Source: Bolinopsis microptera
Taxonomy: Eukaryota; Ctenophora; Tentaculata; Lobata; Bolinopsidae
NCBI RefSeq assembly: GCF_026151205.1
Contig: NC_087084.1
Coordinates: 536,812-600,811 of the forward strand
DNA: 64,000 nucleotides
Direction of reading: 5' to 3'
Shown in pieces: positions 12,380 through 22,586 of this stretch. How positions within the stretch are numbered: position 1 is the stretch's first letter; each line of letters starts with the position of its first letter. The notes under the pieces were generated by a model. It saw nothing but the letters and a program-made list of their open reading frames with translations. It searched no databases and was not told the origin of the DNA. The translations under genes were made by a program, and so were the position numbers.

Positions 12380-13455
12380 GCAACTAAACCACTGCATAAT
12401 TTATACTTTATGCGTGTACAGGCATTATTGGTTCCTGCAGGTAGCTGTATACTATACCCTATACAGTATACAGTGTATAGCCTATAGGATGGTTGTAACT
12501 TGTAAGAAGGTTGAATGGTGGCTGTAAATACTTAAATACAATACGAGGAACTGGAAGCAAGGCATATCTGATGGGAGAAACAAAAGAAGAGCATGATAAC
12601 TGGTGATGTTGTACTGGTGATGTCTAGAAACTAGACTAATCACTAATTGCCTTACTAAAACCGTGTACCTTAATCAATGTGTACAGTATCAAGTTAACGT
12701 AACGAATAACAATGAATTGGAGAACAATGGAGCTTATTCTCAGGTTTATGTAACTAATGTAAAGTAATATTGGATCAGGGCCTTCAGTGGAATTTGATAT
12801 CATGGCCCAAACTACTGCATTCCACTAATAAGCTGATCTGTGGAAATCATTACGACACACATTCCTTCAGCTCCAGGCTCTAGTAATAACATTCCTCTCT
12901 GATCTCATTTGAATAAGTGTTCAGCCTGTGGTTGTAGGATGGCTGTAGGGTATTCACAACACTATTGATAACACCGGGCCTCCTGGACATACCGGGCTGT
13001 AATAGTACAGACAGATATGCAGAGTACAAGGTTGACAGTCATGGTTTCTAAGCTATAATCGTGAATCATTGAACAGTTGAAGCACAAACAAATAAATAAC
13101 TCTCATCCATGTAAACAGGTATATAGTGGTACACAAGAAAAACCACAAAATCAAAATAAAATAAAAAACAGTAACTTTAATTGTTTGGACGACGAACTTG
13201 GATGCTGGTTCATGTTACAACCACAAAAGGAGCGCTAAATAGAAACACAAGTAATAGTGTGTTAGTATCTGTATAATAAAAACACCGAGCAATTTGGCTG
13301 ATCTCCAAAAATGGTAAGTTTTTTGCACATAAGCCATTGTGAAAGTCATAGAGGTGGATCCCAGCAAACCAATTACAACATGAAATTCTATATTTCTATA
13401 GTCGTATGATATGAAGTATTAGCAGTGTGTTCTGTAATTTGATCGCTCCGTTTTA
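12380..13455. other. Intergenic sequence without recognised features
   Basis: Unique-looking AT-moderate sequence between two arrays. I found no exon, RNA gene or transposon end. A short tatacagtatac palindromic stretch lies near 12450-12480. Confidence 0.4.
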
Positions 13456-13464
13456 GAGCACCTG

Positions 13465-14243
<779 letters not shown>

Positions 14244-15061
14244 AACATAGGTGAAAGGCAGACCCACAGCTTGGAGGACTTCGCCGCTTCGACGCGCCGC
14301 GCTAACTATCATTATTGCTTCGCATCGAAGCAAAGCAAAGCAACGATCTGAAAAGGTTGACGTGAGACGTCGTCAATCAAGCCCACAGCGAGAGAAAAAT
14401 CGGTCCCGGCACTAAATCTCTCTCCTAAGATTTTTAATTTTAACTGATAGGCGCAGTTTATATCTCCGCCAAAAGCATCACATTTTAGCATTAATGCGCG
14501 TAGTTTTCTCAACTATTTTCACAGTCGCGCCTTCCTGAAGTTACATTAAACAGCCTCTTTTGCTTCCTAACATACCAGTTTACAGGAAGCAAAATATTAT
14601 ATATAAGTAAAGTGCAAGAAACCAAATTCGAACTTGGCACATTAATAGCATGGGAGACGATATTATACATGAGCGATATTTAGTAGAGAATAAACCAGTA
14701 CCTATAACGGTGTACCGGTACCGGTATACCTACGGGGGTGATATTAGTACAATTTTGTAAGAACACCTCCTCCCGTATTATTGAGAATAAATTTACTTTT
14801 CCATACAATTGTGCACTTCAGTCGTATAGTAAACCGGCAGTAAAGCATGATTTGCTTTTGATGATAAAAGATTCGTTTGTTACATAATCATGCTTTTTTT
14901 GAGTCGAGAAATACAAAATATGATGTTAACAAAACACAACTTTAAAGAACGATCAAAATTCTTACAAAGTTTTATTATAAAACTCTGTGACTGTTAAAAA
15001 GTATTAGGTAAATGATTCTTTTAATTCTACCTTGATGGTCTGTAGCTTTTTCTCCTGTTTC

Positions 15062-15243
15062 CCTATTCCTAGTCCTTGCTATGACAGTATTAAAACTGTA
15101 ATAATTCTCACGAGATGTTTGATCTAGTTGTTAGAGTTGAGCTATTCCTAGTCCTTGTTATGACAGTATTAAAACTGTAATAATTGTCACGAGATGTTTG
15201 ATCTAGTTATTAGAGTTGAGCTATTCCTAGTCACTGCTATGAC
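15062..15243. repeat. 79-bp tandem duplication, about 2.3 copies
   Basis: ctattcctagtccttgctat recurs at 15063, 15142 and 15221 with a few substitutions. AT-rich, no coding sign. Confidence 0.9.
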
Positions 15244-15289
15244 AGTAAGAATATAAGGTAAGAATGTAATGGTTTTAAATTTAAACATA

Positions 15290-17080
15290 TATTAGTTGTA
15301 GCGCAATGCGTTCATGGGCCGGGCCGCGCACTCAATTATGCTTCTCGTAACCACACCTCGCTAGATAGGCGAAATGCGCTACTGGCGTCGCCGAGCTGCG
15401 ATAAATTGTGTATCACGTTGCGACCCCCACGGTCGTTTCACTATGGTGACGATACAGGGGGAGCCGCGCACTCATATAACAACGTATGACAAAATAAATT
15501 GACATCGTAAATTAAATATATTATGTATTGGCAATATTTATATACATAAATATACTTTACGAAAATCTGTTGCAAAACAGATTCACATAGCCATGAGTTT
15601 GTAGCGCGATGCGTTACTGTGCCACGCCGCGCACTCAATGAGGCTTCTCACCTCTCTAGATCGGCGAGATGCGCTACTGTGCCACGCCGAGCTGAGATGA
15701 ATTGACATCGTCAATTAACCATGAATCTAAGCGTACGTGATGCAATGGAGGTAATCGTTGAAGAAAAAAAAGCCGTTCTAACGAACGCTTCTCAAACACA
15801 AGGATATATTTTGTGAACTTGGCTAGTATATATGAAACATTTGACATGACATGGAGTTGTAGAGTGAGTTATGTGCCTCGCCGGGCTAAAGTAGTGGATG
15901 TCCTTGCTGTACGGCAAGTTAAACAAGGAACTGAAACTACTAGGTTCCGTACAGACTCAACTCTGCACCCGTGTCAATATGTTCATTATATGCAAGCCTC
16001 TTGATTTGTAATACGTTGTATACAAGTGCGCGGCTGTATCGTGGCCACGATACTGGTAAAACGACATTTGTTTCAAATATGACCGTCCGCGTCGACGAGT
16101 CCAACTCGGCGCGCGTCCTGGTAGGTTATAAACATACAACTTTGACTTAACGGATGTTACTCGTCTAAATTTCTTCGAAGTAGCGCGCGTGCCGCTTTCT
16201 TCTCGAAATGCCCGAGGCAAGTGCTACGAAGTAGCGCGCGACGGGCTAGTTCATTAAAAATGGTTGAGCTGCCACTAAATGAAAATCACTTGTCATACGT
16301 TGTATGACCCGCCGCGCACGAGTGCGCGGCTCCCCTGTATCGTCAAGACGATATAGGGGGGTCACAACGACCGTGGGGGTCGCAACGTGATACAATAAAT
16401 CAACCGCCCAAATTTAAAAAATTTTTTTGTGAAAAGGCCCTTGTAGGTTTATAAGTTATAACCTACTAGGACGCGCGCCGAGTTGGACTCGTCGAAACAA
16501 ATATTTTAAATTTACGAGTATCACCCGTTAAAAAGGCCCTGGCTGAAGGTATGAAAGTAATTTTGTTCGGAGTATTTTTGGACGCTGATTTCGAATCACC
16601 CCCGGCCCCCACACAGGGAGACTACAGTGCAAAGAAATTGCTGCTGACTGCCGCTCCTACTAAATTGTGCACCCCCTAGTCTTAATGCCAGCACTGTGAT
16701 GTACGGGTTTTACCCGTTAATTTTCTGACCTCAAGCTCAGGAGTTATTTATAAGCAAAATCGTTTTGTTCATATCATTATCAGGACAGGCTAGTAAAACA
16801 CGAACTCGATTGTTTAGGGCTTGACTTGACACACGCTGCATGCAACCCCTTTTGATAGCGCGCGAAGCGTGCGGCGGCCGGCCGGCCGCAAAAGGCTTTC
16901 TCGCTGGCCGAAGTGCACGAGAGGTTTACTGGGCCGCTTGATGTCAATCCTTCGCATCTCGCCGATCTGCATCTGTGGTTGCGAGAAGCATTATTTGATG
17001 CGCGCGCGACCCAGTAGTGCATCGCGCTACAACTGGGCCGCACTCAGCCTGTCATTCCGCCGAATAGAGATTATGAAAAT
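15290..17080. mobile_element. Cluster of CG-rich nested inverted repeats (degenerate transposons)
   Basis: Several blocks face each other. The block around 15405-15490 (tatcacgttgcgacccccac, ggtcgt, agccgcgcactc, acaacgtatgacaa) recurs reversed at 16285-16395. The block 16080-16180 (cgacgagtccaactcggcgc ... taggttataaac) recurs reversed at 16440-16530 and, in the same sense as the latter, at 7850-7975. The end gcctgtcattccgccgaata at 17048-17068 matches, reversed, a stretch near 7780-7800. Open frames here are short and uncharacteristic. This looks like overlapping non-autonomous elements with CpG-rich arms. Confidence 0.6.
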
Positions 17081-17950
17081 AAATATAATAGCCTGAGGTC
17101 CCCAGGTAAGAGAGAGGTATGCAACGTGTAGCAAGGCTTGACCGGTTAGAGTTAGAGTCTCAATGCTCACAGTGAGACCGTTTCTTTTGTTTACAAATCG
17201 GTCACAAAAAGGGGCTTTTACTGGATTTGCTATCGTTAGGAGGCGCAGTAACGATAACCGCGGATCTGTTTTTATCTCTTGACTCCCATGATTCACGAAT
17301 GACCGTTAATGACTATGTTAGTATTGCAAAAATATTTAATAGTTGCAAAATAAATAATTACACCCCCTCCCCTCCCCCAAAAAAGTTTGGCAAAAAACTC
17401 TTCGAGTAATCGAAATCAAATTCGCACTTTCAAAGAAAAATAATCAAATTGCGTATTTCTGTATAAGTACAACTACAACTCCATATCTAAACAGATTTAT
17501 TAAAAATATTGATCCCAACTCTAATAATAAACTTTCTACAAAACTGAAATTACAAGTATGCAGGTTGTACCACTAATAAATATAGATGTAAACTGATAAA
17601 TAGAGAAGTGCAGAGATGAGAGAAATCTCAAAATAAATTATGCGACTATATTACACTATACTATAGTATAGTAGTATAGTCTATAGCACAGCTTCCCAAG
17701 ACAGAACCAGCGAGAAAATTAAAAACATGCACAGTATTATCAATGTTAAATCAGCGTTCAATGTTAACACAGCATTATCAATGTTAATTCAACGTTCAAT
17801 GTTAACTCAGCGTTCAATGTTAACTCAGTATTATGAATGTTAACTCATCGTTACATTTAATACAATCCGTATTTATTATCCGTTTATTTGAGTCGTTGAA
17901 AACAGACTCTGAAAATCATCTTAACAAGTCTGCAAAAATTCTGGAATAAG
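17081..17950. other. Sequence downstream of VPS13B with possible polyadenylation signals
   Basis: No exon is seen. On the minus strand, AATAAA occurs twice close together at 17872-17877 and 17883-17888, about 300 bases past the original VPS13B stop codon near 18195. A short repeat of tcaatgttaactcagcg lies at 17735-17850. Use of these signals is inferred only from position. Confidence 0.35.
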
Positions 17951-18027
17951 TTGAAAAATCTGTATCACGTGTCAAACCAGAGTCCATTATACACGTTACT
18001 AATACACTACTACTACAACTACTCCAG

Positions 18028-18188
18028 CAGTTACCATAGCAACTACTCCAGCAGTTACCATAGCAACTACTCCAGCAGTTACCATAGCAACTACTCCAGC
18101 AGTTACCATAGCAACTACTCTAGCAGTTACTATAGCAACTACTCCAGCAGTTACCATAGCAACTACTCCAGCAGTTACCATAGCAACA
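18028..18188. repeat. 24-bp tandem array with seven X-box motifs
   Basis: 24-bp units cagttaccatagcaactact + cca. GTTACCATAGCAAC occurs at 18030, 18054, 18078, 18102, 18150 and 18174, with a variant gttactatagcaac at 18126. Each fits the RFX X-box form GTNRCC-N2-RGYAAC. The array lies a few bases past the ancestral VPS13B stop, in the presumed 3' UTR. Confidence 0.93.
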
Positions 18189-18201
18189 CTCTAATATTTT
18201 G

Positions 18202-19848
18202 AGAGCAGGTTGTTGAGTAGCACGCTCTTAGGAAAGTCTAAAGGTAAGGTAGCTATCAGATCACTGCTGCTATCCGAGGGAGCCCCCTCACTTGGTAGAG
18301 AGCAGGTTGTTGAGCAGCACACTCTTAGGAAAGTCTAGAGGTAAGGTAGCTATAAGATCACTGCTGCTATCTGAGGGAGCCGCCTCACTTGGTAGAGAGC
18401 AGGTTGTTGAGTAGCACGCTCTTAGGAAAGTCTAGAGGTAAGGTAGCTATAAGATCACTGCTGCTATCTGAGGGAGCCCCCTCACTTGGTAGAGAGCAGG
18501 TTGTTGAGTAGCACACTCTTAGGAAAGTCTAGAGGTAAGGTAGCTATAAGATCACTGCTGCTATCTGAGGGAGCCGCCTCACTTGGTAGTGAGCAGGTTG
18601 TTGAGCAGCACACTCTTAGGAAAGTCTAGAGGTAAGGTAGCTATAAGATCACTGCTGCTATCTGAGGGAGCCGCCTCACTTGGTAGAGAGCAGGTTGTTG
18701 AGCAGCACACTCTTAGGAAAGTCTAGAGGTAAGGTAGCTATAAGATCACTGCTGCTATCTGAGGGAGCCGCCTCACTTGGTAGAGAGCAGGTTGTTGAGC
18801 AGCACACTCTTAGGAAAGTCTAGAGGTAAGGTAGCTATAAGATCACTGCTGCTATCTGAGGGAGCCGCCTCACTTGGTAGAGAGCAGGTTGTTGAGCAGC
18901 ACACTCTTAGGAAAGTCTAGAGGTAAGGTAGCTATAAGATCACTGCTGCTATCTGAGGGAGCCGCCTCACTTGGTAGAGAGCAGGTTGTTGAGCAGCACA
19001 CTCTTAGGAAAGTCTAGAGGTAAGGTAGCTATAAGATCACTGCTGCTATCTGAGGGAGCCGCCTCACTTGGTAGAGAGCAGGTTGTTGAGCAGCACACTC
19101 TTAGGAAAGTCTAGAGGTAAGGTAGCTATAAGATCACTGCTGCTATCTGAGGGAGCCGCCTCACTTGGTAGAGAGCAGGTTGTTGAGCAGCACACTCTTA
19201 GGAAAGTCTAGAGGTAAGGTAGCTATAAGATCACTGCTGCTATCTGAGGGAGCCGCCTCACTTGGTAGAGAGCAGGTTGTTGAGCAGCACACTCTTAGGA
19301 AAGTCTAGAGGTAAGGTAGCTATAAGATCACTGCTGCTATCCGAGGGAGCCCCCTCACTTGGTAGTGAGCAGGTTGTTGAGCAGCACACTCTTAGGAAAG
19401 TCTAGAGGTAAGGTAGCTATAAGATCACTGCTGCTATCTGAGGGAGCCGCCTCACTTGGTAGAGAGCAGGTTGTTGAGCAGCACACTCTTAGGAAAGTCT
19501 AGAGGTAAGGTAGCTATAAGATCACTGCTGCTATCTGAGGGAGCCGCCTCACTTGGTAGAGAGCAGGTTGTTGAGTAGCACGCTCTTAGGAAAGTCTAGA
19601 GGTAAGGTAGCTATAAGATCACTGCTGCTATCTGAGGGAGCCCCCTCACTTGGTAGAGAGCAGGTTGTTGAGCAGCACACTCTTAGGAAAGTCTAGAGGT
19701 AAGGTAGCTATAAGATCACTGCTGCTATCTGAGGGAGCCGCCTCACTTGGTAGAGAGCAGGTTGTTGAGCAGCACACTCTTAGGAAAGTCTAGAGGTAAT
19801 GTAGCTATAAGATCACTGCTGCTATCTGAGGGAGCCGCCTCACTTGGT
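18202..19848 (-). repeat. 97-bp array: amplified coding segment of the VPS13B terminal exon, about 17 copies
   Basis: The period is 97 bp (for example aggttgttga at 18304 and 18401). Each unit on the minus strand encodes part of the VPS13B C-terminal tail (LPSEAAPSDSSSDLIATLPL, then DFPKSVLLNNLLS). Since 97 is not a multiple of three, the frame closes at the first junction with STK-stop. The far copy at 18202 ends with SKY-stop, which looks like the original end of the gene. Units differ by a handful of shared substitutions (agtagcacgct/agcagcacact, gccgcc/gccccc). Confidence 0.95.
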
Positions 19849-19909
19849 AGGTTGTACATCTTGTTTATCTTAGCCAGCAGTGACTTGTCCAGCTTACTCG
19901 CCTCATCCT
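19743..19909 (-). CDS. VPS13B: VPS13B terminal coding exon (C-terminal tail and stop)
   Basis: The acceptor is aaacgtcccacag. The exon has 167 bases (2 + 54 codons + TGA) and completes residues 850-904 of the 904-codon rebuilt fragment. The peptide begins EDEASKLDKSLLAKINKMYN and continues into an acidic, Ser-rich tail ending LLNNLLSTK. The final TK and the stop are formed at the first junction of the 97-bp repeat array, so the stop is a product of the duplication. The ancestral end, SKY-stop, sits 1.5 kb downstream at the far end of the array. Splicing within the array cannot be excluded. Confidence 0.78.
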
Positions 19910-20083
19910 CTGTGGGACGTTTATTTGTTAGATAGCTGATCAACATTAATCAAACAATCTGATATTATTTTAAATCAATTTCCAACTTATTCATCAACAA
20001 AATGATTAATCGACCAATCTATTAAGTAATTAATTAAGGGCCCCCCCCCCTTAACACACCGTTACCATAGTAACGTAACATAC

Positions 20084-20184
20084 CTTTGTTTTCAGGACAG
20101 TAGATTGCCACATTGGACTGCCCGAACACGAAGCGTACAGAGGACCGGTTAAAACATTGAATAATAGAATCTAGCAACAGGAAT
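20084..20184 (-). CDS. VPS13B: VPS13B exon: C-terminal PH-like region, part 2
   Basis: 101 bases (1 + 33 codons + 1); acceptor ctgtttcag region, donor AAACAAAG|gtatgt. The peptide is FLLLDSIIQCFNRSSVRFVF followed by GQSNVAIYCPENK. Alternating hydrophobic residues fit beta strands of the PH-like fold known at the C-terminus of VPS13 proteins. Phase fits both neighbours. Confidence 0.82.
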
Positions 20185-20401
20185 CTGAAACACAACAAGT
20201 TAATTATTAATCATTAATAACTAGGTAATTATTGATATTCAACATTTTCAAATTAATGGTAACGCTTCCTGGTAAGTTGTTTATAATTTCAACTAGATAA
20301 TAAATGTATAGAAGTTATATAAAACAATCTTACTTCCAAAGTTTCATGCTTAGCTTACGTAAGTTTAAAATTCATGAAATATTAAATAATAAGTTACTTA
20401 C

Positions 20402-20506
20402 ATTTTATCAGGGCTAATAACGACGTATATAAGAATAGGGGTGACAGTACACTGTACAAGGTGAATATCATCTCCTGTCTTCAGCTGCAGTAACTCTAGT
20501 GCCACC
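20402..20506 (-). CDS. VPS13B: VPS13B exon: C-terminal PH-like region, part 1
   Basis: 105 bases (1 + 34 codons + 2); acceptor ccccatttttcag, donor GATAAAAT|gtaagt. The peptide runs VALELLQLKTGDDIHLVQCT then VTPILIYVVISPDK. In human VPS13B as I recall it, this position has a similar strand-rich stretch directly after the VPS13_C domain. The upstream intron is filled by an 11-copy 41-bp array. Confidence 0.83.
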
Positions 20507-20539
20507 CTGAAAAATGGGGCGGTTATAAACTAGCCAATC

Positions 20540-21004
20540 AGAGCGCTGTATTCACAGCACGTGACACAAACCAACCAATGAGAGCACAGTATTAACACCA
20601 CGTGACACAAACCAACCAATGAGAGCACAGTTTTCACACCACGTGATTCAAACCAGCCAATCAGAGCACAGTATACACACCACGTGACACAAACCAACCA
20701 ATGAGAGCACAGTTTTCACACCACGTGATTCAAACCAGCCAATCAGAGCACAGTATACACACCACGTGACACACACCAGCCAATCAGAACACAGTATTCA
20801 CACCACGTGATTCAAACCAGCCAATCAGAGCACAGTATTCACACCACGTGATTCAAACCAGCCAATCAGAGCACAGTATACACACCACGTGACACAAACC
20901 AGCCAATGAGAGCACAGTATACACACCACGTGACACAAACCAACCAATCAGAGCACAGTATTCACACCACGTGACACAAACCAACCAATCAGAGCACAGT
21001 ATAC
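20540..21004. repeat. 41-bp intronic array with paired E-box and CCAAT motifs, 11 copies
   Basis: CACGTG occurs every 41 bp from 20558 to 20968 (20558, 20599, 20640, 20681, 20722 and on). Each is followed by gacacaaaccaaccaatcag with an inverted-CCAAT/CCAAT context. The last unit ends at the donor of the 21005-21222 exon (CTCAG|gtatactgtgctctgattgg on the minus strand). CACGTG is the bHLH E-box core; CCAAT is the NF-Y box. Sister copies lie at 60-117, 22205-22350, about 38300-38330 and 52265-52505. Confidence 0.93.
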
Positions 21005-21222
21005 CTGAGTCTGGTATCTGATTTGAGAAGCTGGTTGAGGTCTGGTACTAGAGGGCTGGGAGCTAAAGTCCAGCCAGCTCCAGTTAACAATCCCTCTCCT
21101 GTATTAGCTACCAACTCTGCTGCTCCTCCCAGTGGTTTGGTTACCATGCCAACCAGGCCCTTAGATACACCCGTTACTAATCCCCTGGTAGCTCCCACTA
21201 TCCCATCTGATGCTCCGATATC
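21005..21222 (-). CDS. VPS13B: VPS13B exon: core of VPS13_C domain
   Basis: 218 bases (72 codons + 2); acceptor aatgttcag, donor CTCAG|gtatac. The peptide contains GVSKGLVGMVTKPLGGAAEL followed by VANTGEGLLTGAGW. This is the family-diagnostic Gly-rich helix motif of VPS13_C, and human VPS13B has the near-identical order TKPIGGAAELVSQTG, then HGAG (from memory). The domain helps membrane and Golgi targeting in known VPS13 proteins. It ends in a Pro/Leu linker and LRYT-like frame continuing into the next exon. One of the two exons that fix the identification. Confidence 0.9.
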
Positions 21223-21342
21223 CTGAACATTTGTAAATGTGAACTAACAATGATAATATAATAATAATTACAATACTTGTTACTTATTTACTCATCTAAA
21301 CCTGCCAAACATTACTAACACTAGCAATTAACACTACATTAC

Positions 21343-21472
21343 CTGTATAGGTTGGTGAACTAGACCGGCTACAGCAGATAACAAGTGTAACCCCAGTCCT
21401 GTGAGACCTTTAGACAGGCCCGAACCAAAGTGAGAGGCTTTGTAACTCCTCCTGTGTATCGCACACAGGGAC
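21343..21472 (-). CDS. VPS13B: VPS13B exon: VPS13_C domain, middle part
   Basis: 130 bases (1 + 43 codons); acceptor gttcccagacacag, donor ATACAG|gtaatg. The peptide contains LSKGLTGLGLHLLSAVAGLV then HQPIQ, which matches in order the human VPS13B segment GLSRLGISLLGAIAGIV, DQPMQ as I recall it. Phase 0 exit joins the exon at 21222. Confidence 0.88.
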
Positions 21473-21590
21473 CTGTGTCTGGGAACAGAGGTGTTATTAG
21501 GTAACTTATAATGTTATAATAACAGGGGTGTTATTGGTTAACTTATAATGTTATAATGATAATCAGGATTACAAGATCATAGGGTAATGA

Positions 21591-21745
21591 TGACGTCATA
21601 TCAGATAATGATGACGTCATATAGGGTAACGATGACGTCATATTAAATAATAATGACGTCATTTAGGGTAATAATGACGTCATTTAGGGTTATGATTACG
21701 TCATATAGGATAACGATGACGTTATATTAGATAATGATGACGTCA
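21591..21745. repeat. 21-bp intronic array with eight CRE-like motifs
   Basis: TGACGTCA or a one-base variant occurs at 21591, 21612, 21633, 21654, 21675, 21696 (ttacgtca), 21717 (tgacgtta) and 21738, exactly 21 bp apart. Spacers are AT-rich (tatagggtaacga, tattagataatga). The array ends nine bases from the donor of the 21754-21826 exon. TGACGTCA is the canonical CREB/ATF site. Confidence 0.92.
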
Positions 21746-21753
21746 CAACTCAC

Positions 21754-21826
21754 CCCTCGTCCAGAGACATTCTGTCCATATTTCTACTGATACTGACCGC
21801 CAGATTAGTGACACTCGTTATTACTC
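21754..21826 (-). CDS. VPS13B: VPS13B exon: VPS13_C domain, RNMDR motif
   Basis: 73 bases (2 + 23 codons + 2); acceptor aattgtaggaacag, donor GACGAGGG|gtgagt. The peptide VITSVTNLAVSISRNMDRMS then LDEG aligns with the human VPS13B sequence ending SLARNMDRLSLDEE (from memory). That motif is typical of the family. Confidence 0.88.
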
Positions 21827-21899
21827 CTGTTCCTACAATTAGACACGGTTATTTTTTAATAAATATTAAACAGGGGTACAATTTGGGTCTGTTGGTAGG

Positions 21900-21985
21900 G
21901 AGTGTGTTAACTAAACGTTAACAGTGTGTTAACAGTGCGTTAACAGTGTTAACTGTGCGTTAACAGTGTGTTAACAGTTAAATAC
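21900..21985. repeat. Short GTTAAC-centred tandem repeat
   Basis: About seven copies of gttaacagtgtgt/gcgttaacagt with a period of roughly 10-11 bp, in the intron upstream of the 21826 acceptor. The palindrome GTTAAC recurs. Confidence 0.8.
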
Positions 21986-22124
21986 TTATTTGGTTGATCT
22001 GCTTAACTAAGTAATTTAAACAATACAACCGCAGTTCAGCTTATGTAAGTTTGGAAAATGTTTATTATCAGACAGTTGTAAAACCTGATAAAACAAAATT
22101 ATATTAAAGAGAGAAATAACCAAC

Positions 22125-22196
22125 CTATATTTCTGGCAAGAGAAGCGGATCCGGCAGCAATACCACTCACAAACGCAGTGGGACCTCTTGTCAGAC
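22125..22196 (-). CDS. VPS13B: VPS13B exon: VPS13_C domain, LTRGP motif
   Basis: 72 bases (2 + 23 codons + 1); acceptor ggttactttctccccag, donor AATATAG|gttggt. The peptide LTRGPTAFVSGIAAGSASLA then RNI follows directly on LPYEG of the previous exon. LPYEGLTRGPGAFVSG is the corresponding human VPS13B segment as I recall it. The pyrimidine tract lies next to CCAAT/E-box repeats at 22205-22350. Confidence 0.9.
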
Positions 22197-22204
22197 CTGG
22201 GGAG

Positions 22205-22350
22205 AAAGTAACCAATCAGAGCACTGTATTCACACCATGTGACACGAACCAAGCAATCAGAGCACTGTAATCACACCACGTGACACAAACTAACCAATCA
22301 GAACACAGTAATCACATCACGTGACATAAACTGACCAATTCACACCACGT
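22205..22350. repeat. E-box/CCAAT 41-bp repeat, three to four copies
   Basis: Units with aaccaatcagagcactgta and cacgtgaca, the same family as 20540-21004, starting about 14 bases upstream of the acceptor of the exon at 22125-22196. Confidence 0.85.
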
Positions 22351-22444
22351 GACATACAGTTTGTTTTGGATGCTTCTTGATACAGTAAACATGTTGTTAT
22401 GAAGTGAAGATACACGTATAGTATTATATAGATACAGTACTGAC

Positions 22445-22586
22445 CCTCGTAAGGCAGGAACACCAGATCTCTAACTCCAGTTAGTGTGCTCCTAATCATG
22501 AGACCAGGCGAGCCGAGCAGGTCCAGGGAGGCTAGTGCCCACCCTGCCTGGAGGATGGTATCACTGGCGTACTTAGCTAGAATAAC
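22445..22586 (-). CDS. VPS13B: VPS13B exon: start of VPS13_C domain; 5' half shared with the 98-bp array
   Basis: 142 bases (47 codons + 1); acceptor cacatccctcccccag, donor TACGAGG|gtcagt. The peptide runs VILAKYASDTILQAGWALAS, LDLLGSPGLMIRSTLTGVRD, LVFLPYE. The GW ... GSLxLLGSP ... LPYEG pattern marks the entry to VPS13_C. The first 73 exon bases and the acceptor are repeated about 30 times upstream. This copy, nearest the donor, is the only one followed by the complete exon. Confidence 0.9.

Noticed and set aside
11525-12383. 217-224 codon hydrophobic repeat proteins on the minus strand
   Set aside because: All three frames are open because the 27-bp unit has no stops; no signal, splice sites or codon bias.
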